A stretch of 64,000 nt of DNA from Rhizobium sp. ZPR4 (lineage in GTDB: Bacteria; Pseudomonadota; Alphaproteobacteria; Rhizobiales; Rhizobiaceae), in NCBI RefSeq assembly GCF_040215725.1, contig NZ_CP157967.1:372001-436000 (forward strand). Reading direction: 5' to 3'. How positions within the stretch are numbered: position 1 is the first letter of the stretch; each line of letters begins with the position of its first letter. A model generated the notes under the pieces. That model did no database searches. It saw only the letters and a program-made list of their open reading frames with translations, and had not been told where the DNA came from. This document shows positions 53,192-62,113 of this stretch, piece after piece. A program made the translations under genes and the position numbers.

Positions 53192-53851
53192 TCAGACGGC
53201 ATCTTTGCGCAAGGGGCGGAAGCTCATGCGATGCAGGGAGCAGGGGCCATGCTCCTCGATGCCGGCGCGGTGCTGTGCCGTGCCATAGCCGGCATGGGCA
53301 GCAAACCCATAGGCGGGAAAAACGACACCGGCGCGTGCCATCATCCGGTCTCGGGTCACTTTCGCGACGATCGAAGCGGCGGCGATGGAGAAGGAGCGCG
53401 CATCGCCCTTGACCACGGCCTTGCCCGGGCAGGCAAGACCGGTTGGCACATCGAGTCCATCGGTCAGCACATAGCTTGCCGGCAGTGCCAGTCCGCAAAT
53501 CGCGCGCCGCATGGCATCAAGGCTTGCCTTGCGGATATCGGTCGTGTCGATGCGACCGGCGCTCGACGAGGCGATGGAGACTGTTGCTGTTGCCAGGATC
53601 TCGACGAACAGTTCCTCGCGCTTGGCAGCGCTCAACTGCTTGGAATCGTTCAGACCATTCGGAATGCGTTCGGGGTCGAGAATGACAGCGGCAGCCACGA
53701 CTGGTCCTGCGAGCGGGCCTCGGCCTGCCTCATCGGCTCCGGCAACCGGCCAATGGCCGGCACGGCGCGCAATCAGTTCCAGCTCGAAACTCGGAACGAG
53801 TGGGACGTCCTCGAAGAGCATTGGAGAATCGGGTGGTGCACGGCGTGACAT
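53192..53851 (-). CDS. rnhB: Ribonuclease HII
   Basis: Cleaves RNA in RNA-DNA hybrids and misincorporated ribonucleotides. The ATG at 53851 gives a 219-residue protein ([25 protein letters not shown]); a start at the internal MLFED is also possible. Active-site motifs: [21 protein letters not shown] (Asp-Glu, about residue 37), [15 protein letters not shown], and [24 protein letters not shown] (Asp about residue 147). The C-terminal [14 protein letters not shown] is conserved. Confidence 0.94.
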   Translation of the reverse strand: MSRRAPPDSPMLFEDVPLVPSFELELIARRAGHWPVAGADEAGRGPLAGPVVAAAVILDPERIPNGLNDSKQLSAAKREELFVEILATATVSIASSSAGRIDTTDIRKASLDAMRRAICGLALPASYVLTDGLDVPTGLACPGKAVVKGDARSFSIAAASIVAKVTRDRMMARAGVVFPAYGFAAHAGYGTAQHRAGIEEHGPCSLHRMSFRPLRKDAV

Positions 53852-53969
53852 GCGGCGAAGCTCGCACACCACCCGATCTCCTGCAAGCCCCCGGTGGATC
53901 ATGGCGGCGAACCGGGGGGCTTTTCCAGCGGGCTCAGGGAAACCCCGCAAGGAAGGTCAAAATCGAAAA

Positions 53970-55127
53970 TCAGAGCAGCGACAGCTGCACGCCGCTGCCA
54001 TCGGGCGGCACGAACAGATCGTCGCGCAGTGCGATGTTACGGCGTGTGAGCGCGAGCCGGCGGGTCGCCATTTCGAAGCGACGGCTGATCTGCCAGGCGT
54101 ACGGTCCGGCACCCTTCATGCGCTTGCCGAACTCGGCATCGTAATCCTTGCCGCCGCGCATCGAGCGGATCAGCGACATGACGTGGCGATAGCGATCCGG
54201 ATAATGTTGCAGCAGCCAGTCGCGGAACAGCGGGCTCACCTCCAGCGGCAGCCGCAAAATGACATAGCTTGCCTCCTGCGCGCCGGCCGCCTTGCCGGCA
54301 TCGAGAATGCGCTCGATCTCGTGATCGTTGAGTGCGGGGATGATCGGCGCCACCATGATCGAGGTGCGGATGCCCGCTTCGCTCAAGGCCTGGATCGCCT
54401 CCAGCCGTCGCGGCGGCGTCGCAGCACGCGGCTCCATCGTGCGCGCCAGCTTGCGGTCGAGCGTCGTCACCGACAGGCCTACCCGCACGAGGTTCTTGGT
54501 CGCCATCTCTTTCAGAATGTCGATATCGCGCATGATCAGCGCTGACTTGGTGACGATGGCGACTGGATGGTTCGCCCGGTTCAGTACCTCGAGAATCTGG
54601 CGCATGATCCGCCATTCCTTCTCGATTGGCTGATAGGGGTCGGTATTGGTGCCGATAGCAATCACGCGCGGCTTGTAGCCGGGCTTTGCCAGCTCGCGCT
54701 CCAGAAGCTTGGCCGCATCCGGCTTGGCAAACAGCTTCGATTCGAAATCCAGCCCCGCCGACAGGCCCATATAGGCATGCGTGGGCCGCGCAAAGCAGTA
54801 AATGCAGCCATGTTCGCAACCGCGGTATGGATTGATGGAGCGATCGAAGGGAATATCGGGAGATTCGTTGCGGGTAATGGCCGTGCGAGGCTTCTCCACC
54901 TGCACCTCGGTCTTGAAGGGCGGCAGCTCTTCGAAGCTCTGCCAGCCATCGTCGAAGGTTTCGCGCTGCTGCGGCTCGAACCGACCGCTCGGGTTCAACC
55001 CCGCGCCGCGTCCACGCCGGCGCTCGGCGTCGACCCTGAGACCGGCATCGGCGATCAAAGCATTGGCAACATCTGCCGTATTGGCAGGCGCGAAAGCGGC
55101 CTGCCCTGCAAGGGACTGCTCGTTCAT
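53970..55127 (-). CDS. PA0069-type radical SAM protein (SPL-like)
   Basis: A 385-residue Fe4S4/SAM enzyme of the COG1533 group, related to spore photoproduct lyase. The cluster-binding motif is CEHGCIYC (about residues 110-117) in DRSINPYRGCEHGCIYCFARPTHAYMG. Further blocks are IAIGTNTDPYQPIEKEWRIMRQIL, VTKSALIMRDIDIL and SVTTLDRKLARTMEPRAATPPRRLEAI, as in SPL-type TIM barrels. A LexA box lies about 75-85 bp upstream, suggesting SOS induction and a role in DNA repair. Substrate is not known. Confidence 0.9.
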   Translation of the reverse strand: MNEQSLAGQAAFAPANTADVANALIADAGLRVDAERRRGRGAGLNPSGRFEPQQRETFDDGWQSFEELPPFKTEVQVEKPRTAITRNESPDIPFDRSINPYRGCEHGCIYCFARPTHAYMGLSAGLDFESKLFAKPDAAKLLERELAKPGYKPRVIAIGTNTDPYQPIEKEWRIMRQILEVLNRANHPVAIVTKSALIMRDIDILKEMATKNLVRVGLSVTTLDRKLARTMEPRAATPPRRLEAIQALSEAGIRTSIMVAPIIPALNDHEIERILDAGKAAGAQEASYVILRLPLEVSPLFRDWLLQHYPDRYRHVMSLIRSMRGGKDYDAEFGKRMKGAGPYAWQISRRFEMATRRLALTRRNIALRDDLFVPPDGSGVQLSLL

Positions 55128-55198
55128 CGGTAGCTCCAGGGCGGCTCATGCCATCGCATGCCGCGTCTAAGATGATTAAATTCCTATCCGACAAATGA

Positions 55199-55213
55199 GA
55201 ACATTGCAAGAAC
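55199..55213 (-). promoter_or_regulatory. LexA (SOS) box upstream of the SPL-like radical SAM gene
   Basis: On the minus strand GTTC-TTGCAAT-GTTC, the exact alphaproteobacterial SOS box GTTC-N7-GTTC, within TTTGTTCTTGCAATGTTCTC. It lies 72-86 bp upstream of the radical SAM start and in the right place to overlap its promoter. Confidence 0.75.
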
Positions 55214-55368
55214 AAAAATCCGGAAACGCCACTTTCCACCTCATTCACGGGAGGTGTTTGGCGATGCCGGCTGCGGGAATTTCAGGCGGCGTATGATGCT
55301 TTTCTTAAACGTTCGGACCTGAAGGTTAGGTGCTGGCAATAAATTGTGCGCCGCTCTATAAATGGGCA

Positions 55369-55887
55369 ATGTTGACGGTCATCATCGAATGCCAGGATCA
55401 CGAACCCGAGCTGGCGCAGACATTGGCGGCATTGGTGGCAGGCGCGGTCGAAGGGCTCGTCAGCGATGTGGTCGTGCTCGATCACGGTTCCAGGGACGGC
55501 ACATCCAAGGTGGCGGATGCTGCCGGCTGCCGCTTTTATTCGCAATGGGACATCAAGGATATATTGCGGTCGGCGAGGGGGGAATGGCTGTTGCTGGTCG
55601 AGCCCGGCGCGCGGCCGCAGGCAGGCTGGATCGATGAGATTGCCGAATATGTTTCGCTGAACAAAGTGCCGGCGCGCTTTACCGCATCGCGTGGCTATCG
55701 CCGCCCGTTTCTGAAGCGAATCGGCCGTCGCACGGCTCCACTGGAGCTGGGTTTGCTGCTTTCCAAGCACCAGGCCATTGCCGTCGCGAGATCGGGCATG
55801 CCGCTGGCCGAATTCGCCAAGGGGCAGAAGGGTCGGCGGCTTTCAAGCGAGCTTATTCCGTCCTGGGTGGCGCGGGCGGCGCGATAG
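55369..55887 (+). CDS. Small glycosyltransferase (GT2-like)
   Basis: A 172-residue protein beginning MLTVIIECQDHEPELAQTLAALV. It has the GT-A start VVVLDHGSRDGTSKVADAAG and WLLLVEPGARPQAGWIDEI, which resemble the nucleotide-sugar and DxD-like segments of family 2 transferases. The usual DxD is EPG here, and the C-terminal acceptor part is short, so it may be degenerate or a specialised small member. An in-frame ATG at 55330 is less likely. No neighbouring polysaccharide genes are present. Confidence 0.7.
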   Translation: MLTVIIECQDHEPELAQTLAALVAGAVEGLVSDVVVLDHGSRDGTSKVADAAGCRFYSQWDIKDILRSARGEWLLLVEPGARPQAGWIDEIAEYVSLNKVPARFTASRGYRRPFLKRIGRRTAPLELGLLLSKHQAIAVARSGMPLAEFAKGQKGRRLSSELIPSWVARAAR

Positions 55888-56059
55888 GCTCTGGTCCGAG
55901 ATTCCATTTGAAAACCCGCAAATAGCTGCGATAATTTGCATGTGGCGGCACCTTACGCGTGTCGCGTCAGGCGGCCGACCATGAAGATGCCGATATCAGG
56001 CGGAACTGGTCAGCGGAACTCTCCTTTTTCGCCGAGACTTCGGCGAAAGGAGGTGCGTT

Positions 56060-56374
56060 ATGAAACGCACGATGCTCACCCGCCTCATTGCAACGGCCCT
56101 CGTGGCAACATCGATCCTCTATCCTCGCGTCGCCGCCTCCCAGGTAACGCTTGCCTGCGCTCAGCGCGTCGATATCGTCGCCTTTCTCGGCGATCATCTT
56201 TCGGAAAAGCTTTCCGCCATCGGCAAGCTCGATTCCAATACGATCATGGAGATCTACGCGGCCGAGAGCGGCAACTGGACGCTGCTGATGAGCGACGCGT
56301 CCGGCCGCAGCTGCATCATTCTCAGCGGCGATAAATGGGAATCAATTCCTGTCTTGCCGGGGCCGAAGGCATAG
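56060..56374 (+). CDS. Small exported protein of unknown function
   Basis: A 104-residue protein with a signal peptide (MKRTMLTRLIATALVATSILYPRVAA, cleavage after VAA-S). The mature part has two cysteines, in ACAQR and GRSCIILSGDKWESI, that could form a disulfide. AAAGGAGG precedes the ATG closely as a strong ribosome site. The ending CIILSGDKWE recurs in many small rhizobial periplasmic proteins, but no function is known. Confidence 0.72.
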   Translation: MKRTMLTRLIATALVATSILYPRVAASQVTLACAQRVDIVAFLGDHLSEKLSAIGKLDSNTIMEIYAAESGNWTLLMSDASGRSCIILSGDKWESIPVLPGPKA

Positions 56375-56406
56375 CGACCACCTGCCGCCCTGCAGGCGCG
56401 CAAGAT

Positions 56407-56964
56407 CTACTTGGAGCCGGCGCCGCGCTTCAGATGCTCGTCGAGGCGCGGCATGATCTCCACGAAATTGCAGGGCATGTGCCGGTAGTCGAGCTGTGCC
56501 TTCAAGATGCCGTCCCAGGCATCCTTGCAGGCACCGGGAGATCCCGGCAACACGAAGATGAAGGTGGCGTTGGCAACACCGCCGGTCGCCCGTGACTGGA
56601 TCGTCGCCGTACCGATCTTGTCGTAGGAGATCCGATGAAAGACTTCGGAAAAACCATCCATCCGCTTTTCGAACAGAGGCTCCAGCGCTTCCGGCGTGAC
56701 GTCGCGGCCGGTAAAGCCTGTCCCACCGGTGGTGATGACGACGTCGATGGCATCGTCTTTCGTCCAGACTTCCACCTGCGCGCGGATGCGCTCCTTGTCG
56801 TCGGGAACGATGGTGCGGGCAGCGAGCCTGTGGCCGGCATCAGCGATCCGCGCAACCAGCGTATCGCCGGATTTGTCATCGGCGAGCGTGCGGGTATCGG
56901 AAACGGTCAATACGGCGATACCGACGGGAATGAAGGATCTTTCGTTGCCTGACGCTGTCATCAT
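56407..56964 (-). CDS. moaB: Molybdenum cofactor biosynthesis protein B
   Basis: A 185-residue MoaB/MogA-type protein that adenylylates molybdopterin before Mo insertion. It begins MMTASGNERSFIPVGIAVLTVSDTRTLADDKSGD; the second ATG at 56961 may be the true start. The conserved TTGGTGFTGRDVTPEALEPLFEKRMDGFSEVFH (about residues 75-107) and PGSPGACKDAWDGIL are diagnostic. Its start overlaps the ispE stop (ATGATGA), so it is translated in coupling with an isoprenoid gene, an unusual partnership. Confidence 0.92.
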   Translation of the reverse strand: MMTASGNERSFIPVGIAVLTVSDTRTLADDKSGDTLVARIADAGHRLAARTIVPDDKERIRAQVEVWTKDDAIDVVITTGGTGFTGRDVTPEALEPLFEKRMDGFSEVFHRISYDKIGTATIQSRATGGVANATFIFVLPGSPGACKDAWDGILKAQLDYRHMPCNFVEIMPRLDEHLKRGAGSK

Positions 56965-57875
56965 GCCTCTCCCGCGATCGTTTCGGTTACCCGGAAATAC
57001 CAGTCCGGCCTCTGTCTGTGAAGCGAAGCGGCGGCGGCCGTCGCCTGTTCGAGATCGTTGAAGATGCCGAAGCACGTCGCGCCGGAGCCGGACATGCGCG
57101 TCAGGATCGGGGACTGGCTTTCGATCAGGCCGGAGAGCATCGAAATCTCGCCGCAGATCAAGCGCGCAGGTGGTTCGAGGTCGTTGCGCAGGGTCTTGAT
57201 CGTGTCGATCCATTCGCCTTGCCCTTGCGGCATCTGCGACGGAAACAGCAGCGGCGGGTTGTCCTTGCGGGGCAGCTGACGGAATACATCCGACGTCGAG
57301 ACGCCGACAAGCGGATTGCCGAGGATCATGGCAAAGGCCGGAAATCCGGGCAGCAGGTCTATTGCCTCGCCGATCCCGCGCGCCACCAGCGGCTGGCTGG
57401 CGAGGCACATCGGCACGTCGGCACCGAGCTTCAAGGCGATCGTCTTGATCGTGTCCTCCGGCAGCTTAAGGCGCCACAGCCGCATCAGCCCGCGTAACGT
57501 CGCGGCTGCATCCGCCGAGCCGCCACCGATTCCCGATGCGATCGGCAGGTTCTTTTCCAGATGGATATGGGCGGGGGGGGCGTCGAAGCCGGCCGCGTTG
57601 GCTACCTGTCGCAAGAGATCACGCGCCTTGAGCACGAGATTGTCGCCAGCCTCGGCATCGGCGGAAAGAAGAGGCCCGAAGCGCCCGGAAAGGCTGAAAT
57701 CGTCATGCTCGCCGGGACGAAAGCCGAGACGATCGCCATGGCGGGCAAAACTGACAAGCATGTCGAGCAGATGATAGCCATCGGCACGGCGGCCGGTGAC
57801 ATGCAGTGCAAGATTGATCTTTGCGGGCGCTTCTTCCGTAAGGTCGAAAGCGCCCGCTGCCAAGATCGTGCTCAT
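56961..57875 (-). CDS. ispE: 4-diphosphocytidyl-2-C-methyl-D-erythritol kinase
   Basis: GHMP kinase of the non-mevalonate isoprenoid pathway. The start at 57875 gives 304 residues beginning MSTILAAGAFDLTEEAPAKINLALHVTGRRADGYHLLDML. The ATP-binding motif LPIASGIGGGSADAAATLRGL is at about residue 100, with a C-terminal MSGSGATCFGIF glycine motif. The gene lies 7 bp after the TPR gene and overlaps moaB by four bases, so the three form one operon. Longer in-frame starts exist but overlap the TPR gene. Confidence 0.94.
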   Translation of the reverse strand: MSTILAAGAFDLTEEAPAKINLALHVTGRRADGYHLLDMLVSFARHGDRLGFRPGEHDDFSLSGRFGPLLSADAEAGDNLVLKARDLLRQVANAAGFDAPPAHIHLEKNLPIASGIGGGSADAAATLRGLMRLWRLKLPEDTIKTIALKLGADVPMCLASQPLVARGIGEAIDLLPGFPAFAMILGNPLVGVSTSDVFRQLPRKDNPPLLFPSQMPQGQGEWIDTIKTLRNDLEPPARLICGEISMLSGLIESQSPILTRMSGSGATCFGIFNDLEQATAAAASLHRQRPDWYFRVTETIAGEA

Positions 57876-57882
57876 GGAAATC

Positions 57883-59739
57883 TTAGGACTTCTTGTCGAC
57901 CGGCGCCGGAGCGTTCGTGTCGGGCGAGGGCGCAGGTGCTGGGTCGGGCTGCTTGCTCTTGTCGACGGTCTTCGGATCGTTATCGAGTGGCGGCAAGCCC
58001 TTCTCGACTTTCTCCTTGATCTTCGGAATATCGGCCTCTTCCGGCTTGGAGGCGAGCGCCCGGTTCCATTGATAGACGGCTTCGAGCTTGCGATTGACGC
58101 GCCAGTAGGCATCGCCGAGATGGTCGTTGATCGTCGGATCGCCGGCCTTGAGCTGTGCGGCCCGCTCCAGTTCGCTCACGGCGTCGTCGAAACGGTTAAG
58201 GCGGAAATAGGCCCAGCCGAGGGAATCGACGATGTAACCGTCATCCGGCCTCAGATCGACGGCCTTCTTGATCATGTCCAGACCCTGGTCGAGATTCATG
58301 TTCATGTCGACCCAGGAGTAGCCGAGATAGTTCAGAACCTGCGGCTGATCCGGATTGAGCTCCAGGGCCTTCTTGAAGTTCGGCTCGGCATCCGGCCACT
58401 TCTTCAGTCGCTCATAGGCAATGCCGCGCTGGAAGAACACGGCCCAATCGCTGCGCTTCGGCACAGGGCCGATGATCTGCACGGCCTTGTCGTAATTGTC
58501 GGCCATGGCCTGGAAGTCCTTGGCATCCGAAAGGACGCTGCCATAGGCGAGATAGCTGCGGACATCATTGGGATCGGAATCGATCAGCGCCTTCAGATGC
58601 TTGCGTGCGTCGTCGACCTTGCCGGACTGGGCGAGCGCAAGGCCGAGCTGCAGCTCGGAGATGCGGGCCATCGGCGAGTTATCGGGCACTTTCTTGTAGA
58701 AAGCGATCGCACGATCGGTCTGCTCCTGCTTTTCGGCCAGACCGCCGAGCAGGACCAGCGTGTCGGCTGCCTTCGGGTCGAGGGAGTTGGCGATCTGCAG
58801 GTAGAGCGAGACGACATCCTCGGCGCCATCACGGTTCAGCGCAGCGCCAATGGTGAAGAGCACGGCGGCCGCGCCTTCGCTGGCGTTGGTCACCTGCTGG
58901 TCCGGCGTATCGCCCTTGCTGATGCTGTCGCGCAGCGCATTCAGTGGCGCGTAATTGCTGACGAGATTGTCACCGACGGAGATCGCATCCAGGGCCTTCT
59001 GCTTGTCGCCGGCCTTGGCTTCGAGACGAGCGAGCGCCATCACAGCGCGCATGAACGTATCCGGAGCCGTCGCGCCGCCCGTCTTGTCGAGGATCGCGTC
59101 ATTGAGGTGAGAGCGTGCCGACTTCAAGTCACCCATCGTCAGCGCGATGGCACCGGCATGATAGTTCTTGAAGATGTTGAACCAGTCCGGTCCCTTCATC
59201 TTGTCGATCATTGCGATCGCATCCTTGCCACGGCCGGATCCGGCGCGTGCCCAGGCGGCGAGCAGGTTGGTCATCATCCGGTCCAGATCGTTCGGACCGT
59301 TATATTTGAGGATTTCCTGCGCGGTGCGGTATTCGTGGCGGCGAATGGCGTCCATGCCGCGCACGATTGTCGTGACGCGTTCGACGGAAGGGTCGCTCTT
59401 CAGCTCGTTGGCGTATTTGACGCCTTCTTCCAGGTTGCCGTTCAGCAGCAGCGAGATCATCAGCCGCTGGCGTATCTCCGGATTGCTCGGGTCGATCATC
59501 AGCGCCTTTTTGTAGAGCGCGACGGCGGTGTCGTAGTCGTGATCGACATCGGCGGTACGGGCGGCCAGGAAAGCGCCTGCGAAAGTATCGACGCTATCCG
59601 GATCGAAAGAAGTAACCGGAGCACTGGCCTCCGGCGCTGCCGGTTTATCCTCCGCGCGCGCGCCAGTCAGGGCGGACACCGAAAGGATTGCCGCCAAGGC
59701 TACGCCCGAAAGGAAACGGATGGCAAGTCTCTGCCGCAT
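57883..59739 (-). CDS. Exported tetratricopeptide-repeat protein
   Basis: About 618 residues. The N-terminus MRQRLAIRFLSGVALAAILSVSALTGARA is a signal peptide cleaved after ARA. The start at 59739 is supported by AAAGG 7 bases upstream; an ATG at 59754 is an alternative. Some eight or more TPR units follow (for example DYDTAVALYKKALMIDPSNPEIRQRL, WPDAEPNFKKALELNPDQPQVLNYLGYSW and FDDAVSELERAAQLKAGDPTINDHLGDAYWRV). The end is Pro/Asp/Lys-rich. It is probably a periplasmic scaffold, related to the TPR proteins found beside ispE in many alphaproteobacteria. First gene of TPR-ispE-moaB. Confidence 0.88.
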   Translation of the reverse strand: MRQRLAIRFLSGVALAAILSVSALTGARAEDKPAAPEASAPVTSFDPDSVDTFAGAFLAARTADVDHDYDTAVALYKKALMIDPSNPEIRQRLMISLLLNGNLEEGVKYANELKSDPSVERVTTIVRGMDAIRRHEYRTAQEILKYNGPNDLDRMMTNLLAAWARAGSGRGKDAIAMIDKMKGPDWFNIFKNYHAGAIALTMGDLKSARSHLNDAILDKTGGATAPDTFMRAVMALARLEAKAGDKQKALDAISVGDNLVSNYAPLNALRDSISKGDTPDQQVTNASEGAAAVLFTIGAALNRDGAEDVVSLYLQIANSLDPKAADTLVLLGGLAEKQEQTDRAIAFYKKVPDNSPMARISELQLGLALAQSGKVDDARKHLKALIDSDPNDVRSYLAYGSVLSDAKDFQAMADNYDKAVQIIGPVPKRSDWAVFFQRGIAYERLKKWPDAEPNFKKALELNPDQPQVLNYLGYSWVDMNMNLDQGLDMIKKAVDLRPDDGYIVDSLGWAYFRLNRFDDAVSELERAAQLKAGDPTINDHLGDAYWRVNRKLEAVYQWNRALASKPEEADIPKIKEKVEKGLPPLDNDPKTVDKSKQPDPAPAPSPDTNAPAPVDKKS

Positions 59740-59863
59740 TAGAAAGCCTTTCATCAAGGGAATGGCCGGCGAAATCGCCGGCGGCACAACGCATTCGTGT
59801 CAACTGATTCACAACAGGATGGCTTTTTTGAAGCGGCCCTGCAACAAATTCGGGTCGCCGCTA

Positions 59864-60880
59864 TCAATTAACGCGTTCGATGCAGAAATCGATCACTTCG
59901 AGAAGTGCCGACTTCCAGGGCGTTTCCGGCAATGGCGCCAGAGCATCACGCGCGATGGTGCCGTAATGCACGGCACGGGCAATTGTGTCAGCCAGCGCGC
60001 CGTATTTCGTGATCAGGCCAAGCGCCTTCTCGAGATTCTCGTCGCTGTTGTTGCCGGTTTCGATGGCGTCACGCCAGAAGGCGCGTTCCTTTTCGGTGCC
60101 GCGGCGATAGGCGAGGATCACCGGCAGCGTGATCTTGCCTTCGCGGAAATCGTCGCCGACATTCTTGCCGAGATCGGCAGCCTTGCCACCGTAATCGAGC
60201 GCATCGTCGACGAGCTGGAAGGCAAGGCCGAGATTGGTGCCGTAGGATTTCAGCGCATTGCGCTCCGCCTTGCCGGCATTGGCGACGATCGGTCCGACTT
60301 CGGCCGCGGCTGCAAACAGGGCGGCGGTCTTGGCGCGGATGACAGAGAGATAATCGTCCTCGGTCGTTTCCATGTTCTTGGAGACCGAAAGCTGCAGCAC
60401 TTCGCCCTCGGCGATGACGCAGGCGGCCGAGGAGAGTACGTCGAGCGCGTCGAGCGAGCCGACTTCCACCATCATGCGGAAAGCCTGGCCGAGCAGGAAG
60501 TCGCCGACGAGAACGCTCGCCTGGTTGCCCCAGATCATGCGGGCCGTGGACTTGCCGCGACGCAGATCGCTTTCATCGACCACGTCGTCGTGCAGCAGCG
60601 TGGCCGTATGCAGGAATTCGACTGATGTCGCGAGCTTGATGTGATTGTCGCCCTGGTAGTTGTAAAGAGCGGCGGAGGCGATGGTCAGCATCGGCCGCAG
60701 GCGCTTGCCGCCCGACGAGATGAGATGCTCTGCGACCTCTGGGATCATCTGCACATCGGAGCCGGCCTTGGACAGGATGAGCTGATTGACGCGTTCCATA
60801 TCCGCCTTGGTCAGATCCACCAAGGGCTTGATGGATGCCAGTTTATTCTTGCTTTCTTCCAGCGGTATCACGACGCCCAA
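59864..60880 (-). CDS. Polyprenyl (octaprenyl/decaprenyl) diphosphate synthase
   Basis: Extends FPP to the ubiquinone side chain; in Rhizobium this is normally decaprenyl (Q10). The TTG at 60880, preceded by AGGAG, gives a 338-residue protein starting with GVVIPLEESKNKLASIKPLVDLT. Both Asp-rich motifs are present: LLHDDVVDESDLRRGKST (about residue 96) and QLVDDALDYGG (about residue 223). GGKRLRPML is the conserved region I. Chain length cannot be told from the sequence. It is divergent from the DUF2007 gene with about 110 bp between them. Confidence 0.93.
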   Translation of the reverse strand: MGVVIPLEESKNKLASIKPLVDLTKADMERVNQLILSKAGSDVQMIPEVAEHLISSGGKRLRPMLTIASAALYNYQGDNHIKLATSVEFLHTATLLHDDVVDESDLRRGKSTARMIWGNQASVLVGDFLLGQAFRMMVEVGSLDALDVLSSAACVIAEGEVLQLSVSKNMETTEDDYLSVIRAKTAALFAAAAEVGPIVANAGKAERNALKSYGTNLGLAFQLVDDALDYGGKAADLGKNVGDDFREGKITLPVILAYRRGTEKERAFWRDAIETGNNSDENLEKALGLITKYGALADTIARAVHYGTIARDALAPLPETPWKSALLEVIDFCIERVN

Positions 60881-60988
60881 CGATCCGGACTCCTGTTCAT
60901 TTTCTGCAAAGCACAATAAGAAGGGGCGAAAGAGGCGGCAAGAGGCGAATTGTCTCGTCGCGTAAATTTGACAGGAATTCTAAGGCTT

Positions 60989-61219
60989 ATGCACGAGCTG
61001 ATCCGCACCAACGACCCCGTCCTACTCTCATTTGCCGAGAGCCTGATGAAGGATGCAGGAATTCATTGCTTCGTTGCGGATCAGGCCATGAGCATTCTGG
61101 AGGGCTCGCTCGGCATGTTGCCGCGCCGTTTCCTGGTCGAGGAAGAGCGGGCCGATCTGGCCCGTCGCATCCTCATCGATGCCGGCCTCGGCGACGAGCT
61201 GCGCCCGGTGCGGACCTGA
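60989..61219 (+). CDS. DUF2007 family protein
   Basis: A 76-residue protein MHELIRTNDPVLLSFAESLMKDAGIHCF..., with the family pattern LLSFAESLMKDAGIHCFVAD and LPRRFLVEEERADLARRIL. It resembles a small PII-uridylyltransferase/ACT-like signal domain, hence the name 'putative signal transducing protein'. The ATG at 60989 is chosen as the conserved start. The methyltransferase gene starts 8 bp after its stop. Confidence 0.87.
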   Translation: MHELIRTNDPVLLSFAESLMKDAGIHCFVADQAMSILEGSLGMLPRRFLVEEERADLARRILIDAGLGDELRPVRT

Positions 61220-61227
61220 GGTCGGCC

Positions 61228-62004
61228 ATGACCGGTAAGCCCTCCGAAACCATCGACGCCTTCCATCGCGGCGCCTTTCATGTCGTCCAGCCGAAGGGCA
61301 GGGGGCACCGTTCGGGCATGGATGCCATGCTATTGGCGGCGCTCGTCGCAGATGAGCGCTCCATACGGGTGGCGGATCTCGGTGCAGGTGCGGGAGCAGC
61401 CGGAATGGCTGTGGCGTCGAGACTCGACCTGGCGGAAGTCGTGCTGTTCGAGCGCTCGTCCGACATGGCCGAGTTCGCCCGCAAGAGCCTTGTGTTGCCG
61501 GAAAATGCCCAATTTGCCGATCGTGTCTCCGTCATCGAAGCCGATGTGACGCTGACCGGCAAGGATCGCAACGAGGCAGGCCTTGTCGACGACAGCTTCC
61601 ACCACGTCATCATGAACCCGCCCTTCAACGATGCCAGCGACCGGCTGACGCCCGATGCGCTGAAGGCCGAGGCGCATGCCATGACCGAGGGGCTGTTTGA
61701 GAAATGGATCCGCACGGCCGGCGCGATCATGATCCCTGGCGGTCAGCTATCGCTGATTGCGCGGCCGGAATCGATCGGTGAGATCATCGTCGCCTGCGGC
61801 CGCCGCTTTGGCGGTATAGAAATCACGCCGATCCATCCCCGCGAAGGCGAGAGTGCGGTGCGCATTCTGGTGACGGCGATCAAGGGATCGAGGGCGAGGC
61901 TGGCACTGCGTGCGCCTCTGATCATGCACGGCGAAGGGACACATAAATTCACCGATTTCGTCGATGATATGAACAACGGCCGCGCTCCGTATCCGCGCCG
62001 ATAG
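61228..62004 (+). CDS. tRNA1(Val) (adenine(37)-N6)-methyltransferase-like SAM methyltransferase
   Basis: A 258-residue enzyme. It begins MTGKPSETIDAFHRGAFHVVQPKGRGHRSGMDAMLL, then has the SAM site VADLGAGAGAAGMAVASRL (about residue 50) and the catalytic MNPPFNDAS (NPPF, about residue 131), which marks N6-adenine methylation. TrmN6/YfiC is the best match by pattern; a protein or rRNA target remains possible. It is probably co-transcribed with the DUF2007 gene. Confidence 0.87.
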   Translation: MTGKPSETIDAFHRGAFHVVQPKGRGHRSGMDAMLLAALVADERSIRVADLGAGAGAAGMAVASRLDLAEVVLFERSSDMAEFARKSLVLPENAQFADRVSVIEADVTLTGKDRNEAGLVDDSFHHVIMNPPFNDASDRLTPDALKAEAHAMTEGLFEKWIRTAGAIMIPGGQLSLIARPESIGEIIVACGRRFGGIEITPIHPREGESAVRILVTAIKGSRARLALRAPLIMHGEGTHKFTDFVDDMNNGRAPYPRR

Positions 62005-62113
62005 CCACTCGGTCGCCCAAGGATCAGGGCATGAAATACGATCCGCAATGTTGCGTTTGCCGTTTCCGTGCATACATCACGGGGCAGCAAACATCATGAT
62101 TCAGGGATGACGA

